DNA of 64,000 nucleotides from Laguncularia racemosa (lineage: Eukaryota; Streptophyta; Magnoliopsida; Myrtales; Combretaceae). The first letter of the stretch is position 1. Each line of letters opens with the position of its first letter. The stretch is taken from NCBI GenBank assembly GCA_037954665.1, contig JBBMOL010000066.1:2232001-2296000 (forward strand). Direction: 5' to 3'. Under the pieces are notes generated by a model. It was given only the letters and a program-made list of their open reading frames with translations. It had not been told where the DNA came from and searched no databases. This document shows positions 21,547 to 34,221 of the stretch, piece after piece. The position numbers were made by a program, and so were the translations under genes.

Positions 21547-23940
21547 TTGAGATTTGCAATATTTGCCTATGAGAATATCACATATAGTGAAGACGGACCA
21601 TATTATGACAATCAACCTATTAAGAAAATTAAAGTAAAGAAGGATGCCGGGTTCACACAATTGTTATTCAAAATATGTGTAGCAATTAAAATTGATCCTA
21701 CCTCCTTCCAAGTAGAGGTGTTCCACAAGCAATCGACAAATTTTAACTCCGGTTATGTCCAGCCACAATATTCTTTAATTATTCTTTAATACCAATCATA
21801 GATGATGATGATGATGATGTGGAAGCTCTTATGGAATTTGCTCAAGCTACTAGTCCATTATTCATCTAGAAGTTGTTCATTAAATTAAGTCATAATATCT
21901 TCACTTAAGGTGAAAACATAAGTTATGAGATTGCAATGCCTCCCCCCACCCCCCTACAGGGTCAGAGTGCATGAATGTTATGGCATCACCTGAGCAAACC
22001 GATGATTTTGCAAAGAACTATAAAGACAAAAATGACATGGAATTAACCATTAGAGATGTGCCTGTGAGGGAGATCAAATAGGTTGACAATGAAGTACTTG
22101 TTGATTATGAAGAAGAAGCGGTCAACGAGGAGGATGAAACTGGTGGACCCTACATGAATATTCACTTTAACACATCCGATGATTTCCTGCTTCTAGTGTC
22201 CCTAGAGGTTGTCATCGTACACACCGTTGTGTTTATCTCTTCAATGGCGGATCCCATAACTTCGTCCTTCAAGCATCTTATTCCGTTCTTCAATAAGAGG
22301 GATGACATTGATGGGTATATAACATTTGAAGAGAGTGCTCTATCTTTAGATGACTTAAGCTTTGGTGATGAGTTAAGGAAAGGAATGTAGTTTACCTTAA
22401 AGTCCGATTTAATATATGCAATGAAGGCATACCACGTAAAGAATCACCACAATTATTGTGTAGACAAGTTTGACAAGAAGGTGTGGCATGTTGTTTACAT
22501 CGAGAGGGATATGGGATGCAGATGGCGACTTTGTGCTTGCCAAAAACAGATAGATAAAGATTTTGTAATTACTATTGTCAAAGGGCCACACACATGTATC
22601 AATCCCTTATTGAATTAAGACCATCCCCGGTTAGACTTAAGATTTATGGTATGTTGCATCTTAAGTCAAGTGAGGAATGAACCCAATATAAAGGTGTTTG
22701 TGCTAAAGCAAAATATCTACAACACATTTAGGTATCTAGTGACAAGGAGATGGGTATGGGATGGTAAAAGGCAAGCAATCAAAGTTGCATACGGGGATTG
22801 GGATAAATTATACATGGAGTTGTCCCAATTGTTAAATGCCATCTAAATTAGTAACTCGGGTATGCATGTCGAGTGGCAAGGTTGGCTAATCGTGAAGGAA
22901 GGAGAAGTGATATTTCAAAAAGTGTTATGGATATTTGGGCCACGTATTGAGGCATTCCAACACTGTAGGTCGGTTGTCAACATCGATAGAACCTTCTATT
23001 ACAGGAAATATAACGACAAGCTTCTCATCGCATGTGGCATAGATGGTGCGAACCATATAGTCCCTTCAGCATTTGCATTAGTGGATAAAGAATACTTTGC
23101 CTTTTGTTCGTGGTTTTTAGTGTTGTTAAAGGAATACGTTGTTAGCAACCATCATGATTGGGAAATGATATGTCTAATATCCGATTAACATGCAAGGATA
23201 ACAGAGGTAATTAAGCATCACGATGTTTGATGGTACCTCCCCCCCCCCCCCCCCCCCCCACCCACCCCCCAATGCATTTTGCATTTGTCATGTAGCTAGT
23301 AATTTCAATTCGAAATTCAAGAGTGCCTTACTTCAAAAAATTATCATGACAGTAGGTTTTCAAGTGCAGGAAAATAAGTATGAATTTTACATAGAAGACT
23401 TGAGGAAAAGAAATGAAGCTGCACTCAATTACTTCACTTGCATCCCTAGAGAAAGATGGACTTGAGCCTATGATAGGGGCTTCAGATATAGGTTTATGAC
23501 CACTAACCTCTGTAAGAGCTATAATGCCGTGTTGAAAGATGTAAGGTATTTACTTATGTTGGTGTTAGTCATGAAAATCTTCTATAATTACGTCAGGTAT
23601 TAGGAATAAAGGCGTAACAAAGCTAATGAAGCATTCATAAAAGGGGATGTGTTTACATCGTAAGCCATTGACAAAATTCAAAAATGAAGCCAAACAGCCA
23701 ATCATCATAAGGTAATCAATTTTGATAAAGGGAGTAGAGTTTTTAAGATTGTCACAGGTGCTAAAAGAACGAGACATGGGATTACAAGTGGCAACAGTCA
23801 CACCGTGATCCTACTGACAAATGAATGCACAAGTAGCAAGTGGCAAATGTATAAAATTCCTTATTTACATGCTTTTACTACTATGTCATATGTTCATGTA
23901 GACAATATGCAACATGACAAATTAGGCCTAGGCAGATGAG
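21547..23940 (+). pseudogene. MURA-type (MuDR) transposase, degenerate
   Basis: The pieces are in order. 21547-21789 is an N-terminal region of the MULE type. 22400-22618 reads YAMKAYHVKNHHNYCVDKFD and GCRWRLCACQ, the MuDR transposase N-terminal domain. 22646-22846 holds the helix-rich linker. 22862-23188 is the catalytic region with VVNIDRTFYYRKYNDKLLIACGIDG, where the first Asp is kept, and MICLISD, the second Asp, followed directly by a stop. 23220-23290 covers the H-V-A-S-N-F-N segment, disrupted by a run of 21 Cs. 23800-23900 resembles a SWIM zinc finger (CTSSKWQMYKIPYLHAF) in which the CxC and C-x-H ligands are mostly lost. At least five stops interrupt it. Confidence 0.85.
23239..23270 (+). 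repeat. poly-C tract
   Basis: There are 21 consecutive Cs, then ACCCACCCCCC, inside the transposase remnant. It replaces codons just before the conserved histidine region. Tract length may be unreliable in the assembly. Confidence 0.9.
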
Positions 23941-23999
23941 TGTAAGCACCTGCTTAGAGTTAAGCCTAGCCCTTATGATATCTCCAGGGGATGGTTAAA

Positions 24000-24870
24000 G
24001 ATGTCATGATTGAAGAATTCTTTCGGAGGCCTACTAGACGATGCGAACGAGTTATCCATCATACGATACACATAGGCATACATCCTCTAGCTTATGGGTA
24101 GACTCATCTTCACAGATAAATCTTTTAGCCTAGTTCACTTGATGTTTCTCCCACTTCTAGAGGATTTTCAAGTGGCAGGGTAGTATAGTCGGGGAGCAAC
24201 ACGCTTAGCCAGGCTGTATAGGTTTTTACGTCATGCAATTGATGCATCCATGTAGGAGATTGGTTGAGCTATGATTCTTCTGCAAATCTAGGTTTGGGAT
24301 AGATTTCCACACATCGCCCTTGCTTGGCACCAAATCTACATTCCTCCTATGATACTCCTTTAGCATGTCGCTGGCATGTCATGTTTGACGTCACACAAGT
24401 GGCTACTCATGTCCTTGCCCAATACTAGGACACTCTGGATCGACAGACACCTGAGAAGGTATTGTATATTACTTAATTTAATGAGAAGGTATTGTATATT
24501 ACTTAATTTAATGTTGTTTACTTTACTCATTTACTGTTCACTAAATAACTTTATTTCTTGTAAATCTATTGAATACCATACATGCATGAGCTCTTGGAGC
24601 AACTTCCCCCATTCTATTAGGAAGGGAGTGATATTTAGTGTACCAGGGTACCTCTGATTTGCTTCCATATTGTAGAGTGGCACCAACCTAATCGGGTGAT
24701 GAGGTAGTTCGATGGGATCTAGAGGATTCCATAATAGTGTAACATGTCTCCTTCCCTCGATAGGATCAATCTTAGGGGGAAAACCAATGAGAATTGAAGG
24801 AGGAGACATGTGGTCTCTATCCAACAATGGGACCAGCATCGGTTTTTTATCATTTAGCTAAAGTTTGACA
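24000..24870 (+). pseudogene. plant mobile domain (MAIN/aminotransferase-like) remnant
   Basis: In + strand frames with stops the sequence reads GRLIFTDKS-like, then VHLMFLPLLEDFQVAG, YSRGATRLARLYRFL and a W-D-R-F-P segment (24095-24310). Further on are RVPLICFHIVEWHQPNRVMR (about 24640-24700), P-S-L-D-R-I-N-L-R-G-K (24750-24780) and a VSIQQWDQ-like segment near 24815. This series matches the plant mobile domain shared by MAIN/MAIL proteins and by many plant transposons. At least eight stops make it non-coding. Its place downstream of the transposase and inside the inverted ends indicates that it belongs to the MULE. It is not a host MAIN gene. Confidence 0.78.
24452..24511 (+). repeat. 30-bp exact tandem duplication
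   Basis: Two adjoining identical 30-bp units start TGAGAAGGTATTG, at 24452-24481 and 24482-24511, within the mobile domain remnant. Confidence 0.95.
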
Positions 24871-25739
24871 ACACATTATCAGGTGGGGTAGCTCTTGTAT
24901 ATTATCCTTAGTACCATAGTGTCATACGATAATACATTGGCCGGACTAAAGTGATACTTAGTGCCTTGATAAGTTGCTTTAACCATATCATCATAATGTT
25001 TTCTACATTGTATTACTAAAATGCTTGATTTTCCATGTAGTCAGATTGCTTCACTTGCATTGAGGCAACGGATTCCCTAAAGAGTCTCAAGTCATAGCAT
25101 CTGTTAGGAGGCATCTCTTTTGGGGTCATGGTGGTGTTATATTTTTTTCTCCATATAATTAGGAGCACCATTAGGAGATGCTTACTCCACCCGCTCTTTG
25201 GAAGGAAAGACACTTAGGTACACAGGATATGAGGGAGGGAGTCACACAAGTAGATCCTCAATATATTTCATGGGATGAGCCACCATTCCAAACCAAGACC
25301 CATCCCGACGTTAAAGGACCCAGCAACTCTATCCAGATTGGAGAGAGTTCAGCATGAATTGTATAGAGACATTATGAGAAATGACGTCGACAGAGGGATT
25401 ATGTATGTATATATATATATATATTGCTATGTAATTATACATTACTTTTTTCATTCTCCTGAAATGTATATGTACATTTAACTTCATTTACTTTAGATAT
25501 GTGATTTTGCTTGTACAATTTGAAAGACTAGATTAGATCAATTAATTTCTCTAATTGATTTGTATTATGAAAAACTTCATAATTATCACATGTTTATCCT
25601 TTTGACAGGTTCTTAGTGTTACATAGAATTTGGGAAATAAGTTTATTTCTAAGTTTATTTATTTTCACAAATTCATTTATTTCCAATTATAAACTTCATA
25701 ATTATCACAGGTTTCACTAAAGCCTCTGAAGAATAGGGA

Positions 25740-25902
25740 AATAAGTGTTACGGAATTCAATAGAAATCGCATATTGAACATGCGACTTTTCATGAAATCG
25801 CAACTTAAGACTACGAGTTCCTTTTACAAAGAAACCCTAGTTTGGGATGGCGATTTTAACATTATATTTCGAGAAATACTTTTCTTGGAATTGTTTTTTA
25901 AG
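25740..25902 (-). repeat. right terminal inverted repeat of the MULE
   Basis: The complement of 20531-20640, with gaps. It contains paired motifs AAATCGCATATTGAACATGCGA (25763-25784, itself nearly palindromic) and AAATCGCAACTTAAG, similar in style to the left end. Confidence 0.68.
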
Positions 25903-27689
25903 AAAAAGTTTGCCCCGTTGAGGCAAACTAACACATATCTCAAAATGTTACCCAAAAGTTGTTTTATGTTGTCATTTAGAGCAAAGGTGATTTTGTTTTC
26001 ATTCTATTCACTAATATCCTCCTAGGTATCTGCTAAACTAAGGGAAAGGTCTTCTTATCGGTGGGGTTGAGAGAAAAATAAAAATAAAAATAAAAATAAA
26101 AAATCGAACTATAAATTAGATTTGAATAATTTTTTTAGGTTCGAAAAAGCTGTGAATTGAATTGAACTAAACTATAAGAAGTAAAAAAAAAATGGTGGTG
26201 GGAATTTAAAGGATGTATGACAAAAAGGATTTTATATTAATTATTCAATTTCTCATCTTATTTGATTTTCATTGAATAATAACTCACTATATTTCTTTTT
26301 GTATTTTTAATTAACGACTGATATAAAAAGCAGAATTATTTAGTAAAAAATAATAATGAATTAATTTTTTTTATGTCAAATATAATTTTCCATATCTTGT
26401 TAACTTGTATATTAAAAAAATTAAGAACAAGTGTAAAAATGGTTTAAACCATTGACTAAATCGAACGAAATCATTATTTTAGATTTAAAAAAATTGTGAA
26501 CTAAACCGTATAATTAAGTTTAATTTTTTTTTAAAAAAACCATTATATATGATTTGGTTCAACAGGACGAACATAAACATACCCACTGCTACCGGCAAGA
26601 GGGAGGCTTCAAGTAAGTTCCTTGTTTTTCTATTCTTGTTCCAATGAGAAAGCTAGAAATTCACATTTTTACCATTTGCTGTTTTCACAGCTAATTTACC
26701 ATATAACCACTCATTCTATTTCATGATGGGTTTTCCTAGTTTTGAACCTCCTTTGGCTCCAAAGTTAAGACCATTTAGCTTAATATTTTTCCCTGTCATT
26801 GTGCCAACGATAAAAGCTTCTTTCGTACACCCTATAATAGTTTAATTAAGTTAGCTCTGTTTCTTGCTCTAATGTTGAAAAGCCTCAGACCCATATTCTC
26901 TTTTGATTTATTTTTTTTTTTAATTTTGCCCCATGAAATCTAGTGGATACGCCTCTTCTCTTTAGACAACCCCCACAAAAAGTCTATTGATTTTCCCTAG
27001 TTTTTTTACCATGCTACTAGGATGGTATATTACTTGTGAGTAGTAGTTGATAATACCTCCAAGACAAAGGAAGTAACTACTTTTCTACCTACCATACTAA
27101 GCATCCCTGCTTTCCAACCAATTACTTACTCCTGACCTTGTCAACCATGAAATTTAGATCCCTTGCATTTAGGTTTCATAGGTCTTTTAGATATTTTCTC
27201 ATTAGCATTCCTACTCTATTTTATGAAATTAAGTTTTGAAAAATATATACCAAAAACTATCCTATAATTCATAATATTTATTCAAAATTTATCTGATTGA
27301 ATAGGATACTAGTAGATGTTTGCTTACTCTTATTTCTTACCATAGGTACTAACTTTTACGAACATCTTTATTTATGATTTTTTTATTAATTATTATAATT
27401 ACTATAATTTTAGAAAAAAGAGAGTTAAAACTAGAATACCAATCCATTTATTGGGAAATTAATATTTATACCACTTAATTACAATAACAATTACCTCCTA
27501 TCTATAAGTATTCTAGTACGGTTTCGGGAGTTTAAGCAACAGTTAAGGATGCAAGTGTATTTGGAAGTTTAAGCATGTGTGCAAATTAAGGGGTTTGAGC
27601 GGTATATTGAATCATATTAATTAAGGGTATTTGCGGTATTAGACTGAGAAGTTGGGAGTTGTATATACATCATCAAAAAGTCAGACGAC
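25903..27689. other. intergenic, AT-rich, no gene seen
   Basis: An AAAAT repeat lies at 26074-26102 and many A/T runs follow. I see no coding sequence or element ends. The last 100 bp presumably contain the promoter of the next gene. Confidence 0.45.
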
Positions 27690-27784
27690 TGATGACGGAG
27701 ACTGAAATGATTTAAAGAAGGCGGCAGAGCCAATTTAGAAACTCCAAGGCAAGCAAAAACAGCTAAACTAAACCTTTGCTACAC
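27690..27784 (+). other. probable 5' UTR exon of the pyroglutamyl-peptidase-like gene
   Basis: GCGGCAGAGCC-type sequence before a good donor, CTACAC|GTAAGT at 27784/27785, suggests an untranslated first exon. It would splice to the acceptor ATTTCAG at 28947, leaving a 100-nt leader without any ATG before the start codon. The transcription start is not determined. Confidence 0.45.
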
Positions 27785-29047
27785 GTAAGTTCTAGCGTTT
27801 TGAACACAGTGCCAACCACGTATGTCCTGTATGTCGGTTTTAGTTTCATGATGTTCCTCCTCTTTTTTGTACTATGGTTTCGTCTATGAATGATTTAATT
27901 CTATGTAAGTTATTTTTCTTGGAGCTGTAATGCTTTGTTCTTCCACAATTGACATGTAATCGTGGTGAAATAACATGATGGTTGGATTGTAATAAGCGAA
28001 TTTGATTCTGGGTATGATGAGGTTGTCAGTTTTTTCTTTCTACTTTATACCGCTTTTCAGTGTTGTTATTCTGCTTTCTTTTATAATTTGACATGATTAT
28101 GTTTTTGTTTTGAACTGTAGTAAAAGGCTAATGTTAATAGGAAATTGGTGGCTTGTTCAGATGTCAAAAAGAAAAACTTTTCATTCTGTAAAGAGTATAC
28201 TCAATTCTGTATTGTGCGTTAATAAGTGCCCGACCACTTGTTAACGGGATAGTAATGAAATTCATATATTGGACCTAGAGAGATTGTGTTATGTGTAAGA
28301 ATTAGGTTTAATTCCCGTTTCCATTCTATTTAGCTTGATGTACTAGATGGGATGGCACTGGTGGCGGTGGCAAACGAGGAATCAATTATGAACAATTGTA
28401 TCCTGAATTTCATTGTGAGATCAATGTGATGCAGTGTTGAGACAGTAGAACGATGAATTTATGGTTCACATGGTGGGACGTCTCTCCTGAACCTATGAAG
28501 TCTTAGGTTCTGAGTCACTGTGCAGTTTGGAACCACTGCTGAGCCTTCTTAGAAATAATAAGAAAAAGAGAAAAATGTTTGAAAATAGTACGAGATAATC
28601 TACTTTGGAGTGTTAGTATCCCTTCAGTCATTAGTGAGGATAAGAAACCCAGAACAAAGCGGGCCACTTCTTAACTACTTTTAATTGCATATGCAAACTC
28701 ATTCACTGCACTTCAAAACCTCATCTTTTATACATTTGGCTAAATTTTGCTATCAAAAGGGTGTAATGACCAGTGATTCTACACTCTATCTCTCGTGTTG
28801 GCTATGTATCACATTGTATAGTTGATCAAATCTATCATAATCACATTTCATCTAGGAATATTTATCCAGAAATTGATTATACAGATATTTATTTGCATCT
28901 TTGTAAAAAAACTCTATCATTTTCTGTTCTGTATCTTGGCATTTCAGAGAAGGGTAAATCGTGGTTGACGTTCAGGCTTTGTGAACAGGAAAACTTTGCT
29001 TGCATACACCATCAAAAATTGGGAACTGCATCTGTGTCCAAAGTGAT

Positions 29048-31695
29048 ATGGGGTCCGAAGGGCCAAAGGCTGTTACAATCCATGTTACTGGATTTAAGAA
29101 ATTCCAGGGTGTGCCTGAGAATCCTACAGAAATAATTGTGACTAAGTTGAAGAATTTTGTTGAAAAGAGAGGACTACCTGCTGGTGTGACTCTTGGTAGC
29201 TGCACTGTACTTGAAACTGCAGGTGATGGTGCAATGCCAACCCTTTACCAGGTTATGGAATCAGGCATGTCAAATAAAGATGCTGTGCTAAATGACTCAG
29301 TTGTATGGGTTAGTGCCAAATTCTTATTACAAGCTTTGACAAAATTAAGTTATCTGCCAATTGGAATTCTATGTCTATTCTGTTTGGGCTTTCAAAGCAA
29401 CTCTTTGATTTTCATATTTTTTAATTGTTTTTATTATATAATTTAATTAAATATGTATGATAATATATTTGATTTCTCTGAGCTAACCAGGAGGTGACAC
29501 GTGCCAAACTTCAACTAAATATAACAATGTTAAGGGAATGACTTCTGTCGTCCATTTTCAAAATATTAAGTACTCATATAGAACTTCAATAGAAAAGCAA
29601 CCAAACATTGAGGACTATTTCCCCTGATTTAGATGTATGTGAATCCTTTAGTGGAATGGTCTTACTGGGGCTAATACATTGGACTGATTATCATCCTGCT
29701 ATGCCTACTGACACCCATGAGCATCTCAATACTCCAGTTGGCTTCTGTTGATGGAAAGGAAGAAGTGGTTGCACCCCTTTTGCTCGTCTTGTTTTTCCAA
29801 GTGACCTTTTATTTAAAAATTTTCCTCCTAAACTTTCAAACCAGTCTCATTATTGCTCTCCCTCCATTTGCTGTTTGAATAATACATCTTATACCGCAGT
29901 GAGATTACATAGAACCTTGAAATAACAAGGATGCCTTTTAGAAGCCTCTATTGTACTTTCTCCTGTTTAATTGTGCTTTTCTGATCACATCTCCCCCAAA
30001 TGACTTGGAATTACATAAGTGCTTGCACATATTAAAGAATTTACAAATAATCATTGTTGTCTTTTTTTTTTTTAGATACATATTCATTCATATCCAACTG
30101 CATAATACATATGTGGCTCTCAATGATATGATCTTTTTGAAATAGCCAACAATGGAAGACCAATTGGGATAGATTATGACAGATTTCAATAATTTTGGAA
30201 CCAGATTTAAAGACAGAACTATCCTATGTAAATGCTTTAAACTTTTTGCAGCCAATTAGCTTTAAGGTGACTGAGGAGAGATTCTGCAAAATCACATGCA
30301 TTTTGCCCTGGTTCTGAGTTTGTGGCTGAAGGTTGCTAGTGCTCACTTTTTATTTCATCGTCGTGAATGGCTTTTTTTTTTCTTTTTTTCTTTTCCCCCT
30401 TCTCTCTTTTGTGCACTTCTTTGATCAAATTACTCTGCCTTCATTCCTTCAGCTTCACCTTGGTGTAAATAGTGGAGCTCTTAAATTTGCCATTGAGCGG
30501 CAAGCAATAAATGAAGCCACCTTCCGCTGTGCAGATGAGCTGGGGTGGCAACCGCAGGTTTGAAGTTTTGACTTTGTTTTTTGGAGCTCTGTTCCTCCAT
30601 ATGTGTTTGAGTGATGTACGTGTGATTTCACCCAATTTTGTTGCTTCACATTTTTCCAGCGACTTCCAGTATGCTGTGAAGATGGTGGAGTATCTCGCAT
30701 ACGACAGGTAAATCTTCTTTTTTTTAGCACTTTTTTACCGGTTAAGCGTATATTAGATGAATGGTGTTGCTAACTCTTAATCTAAAGCTTCAAATCCATT
30801 TTATTTTGAACCAACAAAAGACCAAAAAGCCTGCCAAATTTGTTAAAACCAGCACTTTCTATCTAATATCTTATACAGCATCAAGATGGTATAAAATCTT
30901 ATCAGTGACAACCTAGGCTCTCTCTCATTTTTTTGGGTGGGGGAGAGACAACCTAGGTGGTTCACTTATTTATTGAGGATTTTCAAATATTTATCTGATA
31001 TTTTAGATCTCTTTGTTTGTGGAGAAATGAGAGTAAACTGCATGTCTGCATGTATATTGTTAATTTAAAACTCTACTTCCTTATCCATCTTCAGATCCAT
31101 CATAACAAGTCAAAACAACATTATGCTAAAAAACAGATAGATTGAAAGTTTGCAGACCATGATGACAGTACAAGGGATATGAAATTAAGATTTATCAATG
31201 ATGGTGAAAGCATGGTTAGTAAGCATGTTAGGATTTTGCATGAACAATTGTGGTGGAAATAACTTAAAAGCAGTTTCAAACATATGCCTTGGAATTTGCA
31301 ATATGTCCAGATGCACTTGCCATTGAACTAATTGAACCAATACTTTGCCCATTGTAATAGAATTATCATATGTGGAAAGACAACTTTTCTTTGACATGGT
31401 GGATTTTCATTCACTGCAAGTTTAGTCTGTAACTGTTCATTGCATTGTATTGCAGACTTCTTGCTCGGCTGGGACAATTGCAAAGTTCTTGAAGAAGAAT
31501 GGTTTTAATGTAACAGTATCCAATGATGCTGGTCGCTTTGTATGCAATTATGTCTATTATCACTCGCTTCGATTTGCAGAACAAAGGGGTCATAAGTCTC
31601 TTTTTGTCCACGTTCCTCTCTTCTCAAGAATTGATGAGGAAACGCAGCTGCAGTTTACAGCTTCCCTGTTGGAAGCTATTGCATATTCATGTTGA
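29048..31695 (+). CDS. pyroglutamyl-peptidase I-like (peptidase C15) protein, four coding exons
   Basis: The exons are 29048-29308, 30453-30557, 30660-30707 and 31456-31695, all phase 0 with GT-AG introns, giving 217 residues. The start MGSEGPKAVTIHVTGFKKFQGVPENPTE is the first ATG of the predicted leader and matches the family N-terminus (VTGF-x-F-x-G-V-x-x-N-P-T). The catalytic triad of the family is visible: Glu102 in AIERQAINEA, Cys168 in AGRFVCNYVYYHSLRF and His190 in SLFVHVPLFSRID. The enzyme is expected to remove N-terminal pyroglutamate from peptides, probably in the cytosol, since no targeting signal is seen. The length fits the usual 200-220 residues. The exon of only 16 codons (RLPVCCEDGGVSRIRQ) is needed to link the Glu and Cys parts. 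Activity on a given substrate is inferred from the family only. No disruption is visible. Confidence 0.93.
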
Positions 31696-32488
31696 TTGTC
31701 GTGTCATTTGCTTGTAATTGTAAGGCCATGTGCTGTATCATTAAATAGCAAGTGGTTTGACATTGCTGAGCAGTAGTGTCCCTTCCCCTTTTGATTTTGA
31801 CGAACGAGTCTAATTACAAGTCAAAATTGAACTTCTAAGAATGTAAAAGGTTGTGTGGTGATTCGATAATCAATTATTTGTTCATATGGATTCTTTAATC
31901 ATCCCCCTCCTTCTCATGTTTCCAATTACACAGCTATCCATTTTTTTATGGGATGCATTTGGATGCAATATGCATGTTGAGTGAATGCGTGTGTATGATG
32001 GGTAACGGCAAATTGCATTCTCAAAGACCATGTTGGTTTATGGTCTCATCATGATCAACTTGCCTTGCAATGCATTTTAGATAGTTCTTATCAAACATAT
32101 CTGGAGGTTGCACTCTGGCATACTAGACTGGTGATATACAACAAACTGTCCCATCCTTTTTCCCTTGCAAAAATAGTTCTATCTTTTGTATTAAGCAGAG
32201 GGAAGAATCCAGAAAAATGGAACGTATATAATGACTATTGTTTCATTACTTATATCTATCCTAATAAACTCACCAGTCACCATGTAATGTGAATTTATTA
32301 GTTTGGTTATCACTTGGACAGACAAAGCTGCCTTGTGCAGAAGCTTCTAAAGTTTTATCGATTTGGTTCCTTTTTTTCCATTTTCTCCTTTTTATATTAA
32401 TTATTAAAAAAATGATGTAGAATGCTGTAAATGATGTGGCTTTTGTTGAAATAAAGAAAATATCTGATGGCAACTCCATAGTATATAT
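31696..32488. other. 3' UTR of the peptidase gene, then intergenic
   Basis: ATTAAATAG at 31740 may serve as the poly-A signal. No other gene or clear element is seen. Confidence 0.45.
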
Positions 32489-33101
32489 TTATGTCTTGTT
32501 TGAAATGTAAGAATAATCCGGAATGCAATGTCACGTTTGATACGTCGGAATGAATTGAAATGTAATGGAATAAAAAACAAAATAACCAATTCATTTTTGT
32601 ATTTGGAAACATCAACAAAGTCAATGAATTCATTCTATTCTTATGTTTGGTTGCATCATATTTGGAATGAAATGGAATGTGTATATAGAATTAGTATTTG
32701 ACATAAATGTTCTCAACTTATAAATATATATGTTGTTATATATAAATATTTATGTATAACAACAAAAATATGATTTGTTTATGTATGTTATATATATTTA
32801 TTTTATATATGTATAATAGTACACATTTATAAATGTTATTTATACATATACATATATATATATATAAATAATAGTATACATGTACAAAATGAAGGAAGAT
32901 GAATCATAAACCCGCAAAGAGAAGACAACATATTTGATCCGTTGTAAATGATCTCAATACATATATATTTGGTAAAAACAAATACATGATGATTTTACAT
33001 ATTTTATGTATAAATTTGCTATATATATATATATAAAAAGGTAATCAAGTACAAATGTTATATAAATATGATAAATGTAAAAAAATATATGTCCTATGTA
33101 A

Positions 33102-33136
<35 letters not shown>
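33102..33136. repeat. (AC)n(TA)n microsatellite
   Basis: About nine AC units lie at 33102-33120, followed by about eight TA units to 33136, in a wider AT-rich stretch (32700-33200) with further TATATA runs. Confidence 0.95.
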
Positions 33137-33137
<1 letters not shown>

Positions 33138-33541
33138 TATAAAAAAAATGTATATAACATATATTATAATTGTATAATGTATATATTTGTCACATACATA
33201 CATATTAAAGTCAACACATAAAAGCATGTCAAAGTGAAAATATAAACATCCCTAAGCGAAAAGGATACACATATTTTCATTATTTTTTTTCCTTTTTTCT
33301 TTTATGTTTCTCTCCCAAAAATTCAAAACAAGAAAGCATAATCAATCAATAAAAAATATCTTTATCAAAATTCTCACCCCCTTGTTTGTTCCTATCCTTT
33401 CATTTGGGGTAGTGTTAATTTACTCATGTCACATCCACATGTGTACGCTGTCAACAAGCTGCAAGTTTATGACTTGGATGAGCATAAGATACAAGGACAT
33501 GGGAACTTCCATGATAGTTTTCCTAACCATTTATTGATTGG

Positions 33542-34221
33542 ATGTTTTTGTTCAAATAATAGTAGTTACATGAATCACCATCAAATGTAAAGGACAAAGT
33601 TCTGATAACGTAGGATCAAAATTATAACTTTATTTAACTATTCAATATTTTTCTCCAAACAATGAAACCATCAAATTTTTCTAATAGAAACAAAATTATA
33701 ACTTTTGTTCAATTGTTGAACATTTTTGCTTTTGGAGAAAAAGAATAAAAACCTAAAATCATAATGAAGAATATATTAATGGAATACTGTAATTTATCAA
33801 ATAAAATCAAACATCATTAAAAAAATAAAACTAGATTAAGTACCTAGAGCTTTGGTCCCAATTGAAATTACATCAATGTTTTTGTTAAAATACTAGTAGT
33901 TACATGAATCATCACCAAATGTAAAAGAGGACAAAATTCTGATAACATAGGATCAAAATTATAATTTTATTTAATTGTTCAATATTTTTCTATGAACAAA
34001 GCAATCTCATGAAACCTACAAATTTTTCTAGTAGAAACAAGATTATTACTTTTGCTCAATTGTGGAATATTTTCGCATTTAGAGAAAAAGGGTAAAAACC
34101 TAAAATCATAATGAAGAATCTATTAATGAAATATTGTAATTTATCAAATAAAATCAAACATTAATAAAAAATAAAATTGGATTAATTAACTAGAGCTTGG
34201 ATCCCAATTGAAATTATATCA
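33542..34221 (+). repeat. 334-bp tandem duplication, two copies
   Basis: Copy 1, 33542-33875, and copy 2, 33876-34221, align along their whole length. Shared landmarks are TAGTAGTTACATGAATCA, GATAACGTAGGATCAAAATT / GATAACATAGGATCAAAATT, AACCTAAAATCATAATGAAG and CCCAATTGAAATTA. They have diverged by scattered substitutions and small indels. No coding potential. Confidence 0.93.

Larger units (their letters stand above)
20531..25902 (+). mobile_element. Mutator-like element (MULE) carrying transposase and plant mobile domain remnants
   Basis: The ends are inverted: 20531 onward reads CTTAAACAGTGGTTCC and AAAAGTATTTTCT, and the complement of 25902 inward reads CTTAAAAAACAATTCC and AAAAGTATTTCTC. 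Both sides continue with irregular blocks built on AAATCGC/AAATCAC motifs, over about 110-160 bp. Inside, on the + strand, are a MURA-type transposase remnant (21547-23940) and then a plant mobile domain remnant (24000-24870). Stops occur throughout. I could not find a clean 9-bp target-site duplication, so the ends are accurate only to a few bases. MULEs that carry a mobile-domain frame are known in plants, and this copy is defective. Confidence 0.8.

Noticed and set aside
28773..29135. 120-residue frame overlapping the peptidase start
   Set aside because: It is in a different frame from the conserved VTGF-x-F-x-G start and crosses the predicted splice acceptor at 28947.
33121..33136. AT-rich microsatellites as an origin or scaffold attachment site
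   Set aside because: AT-rich runs are common across this window, so nothing specific supports such a role.
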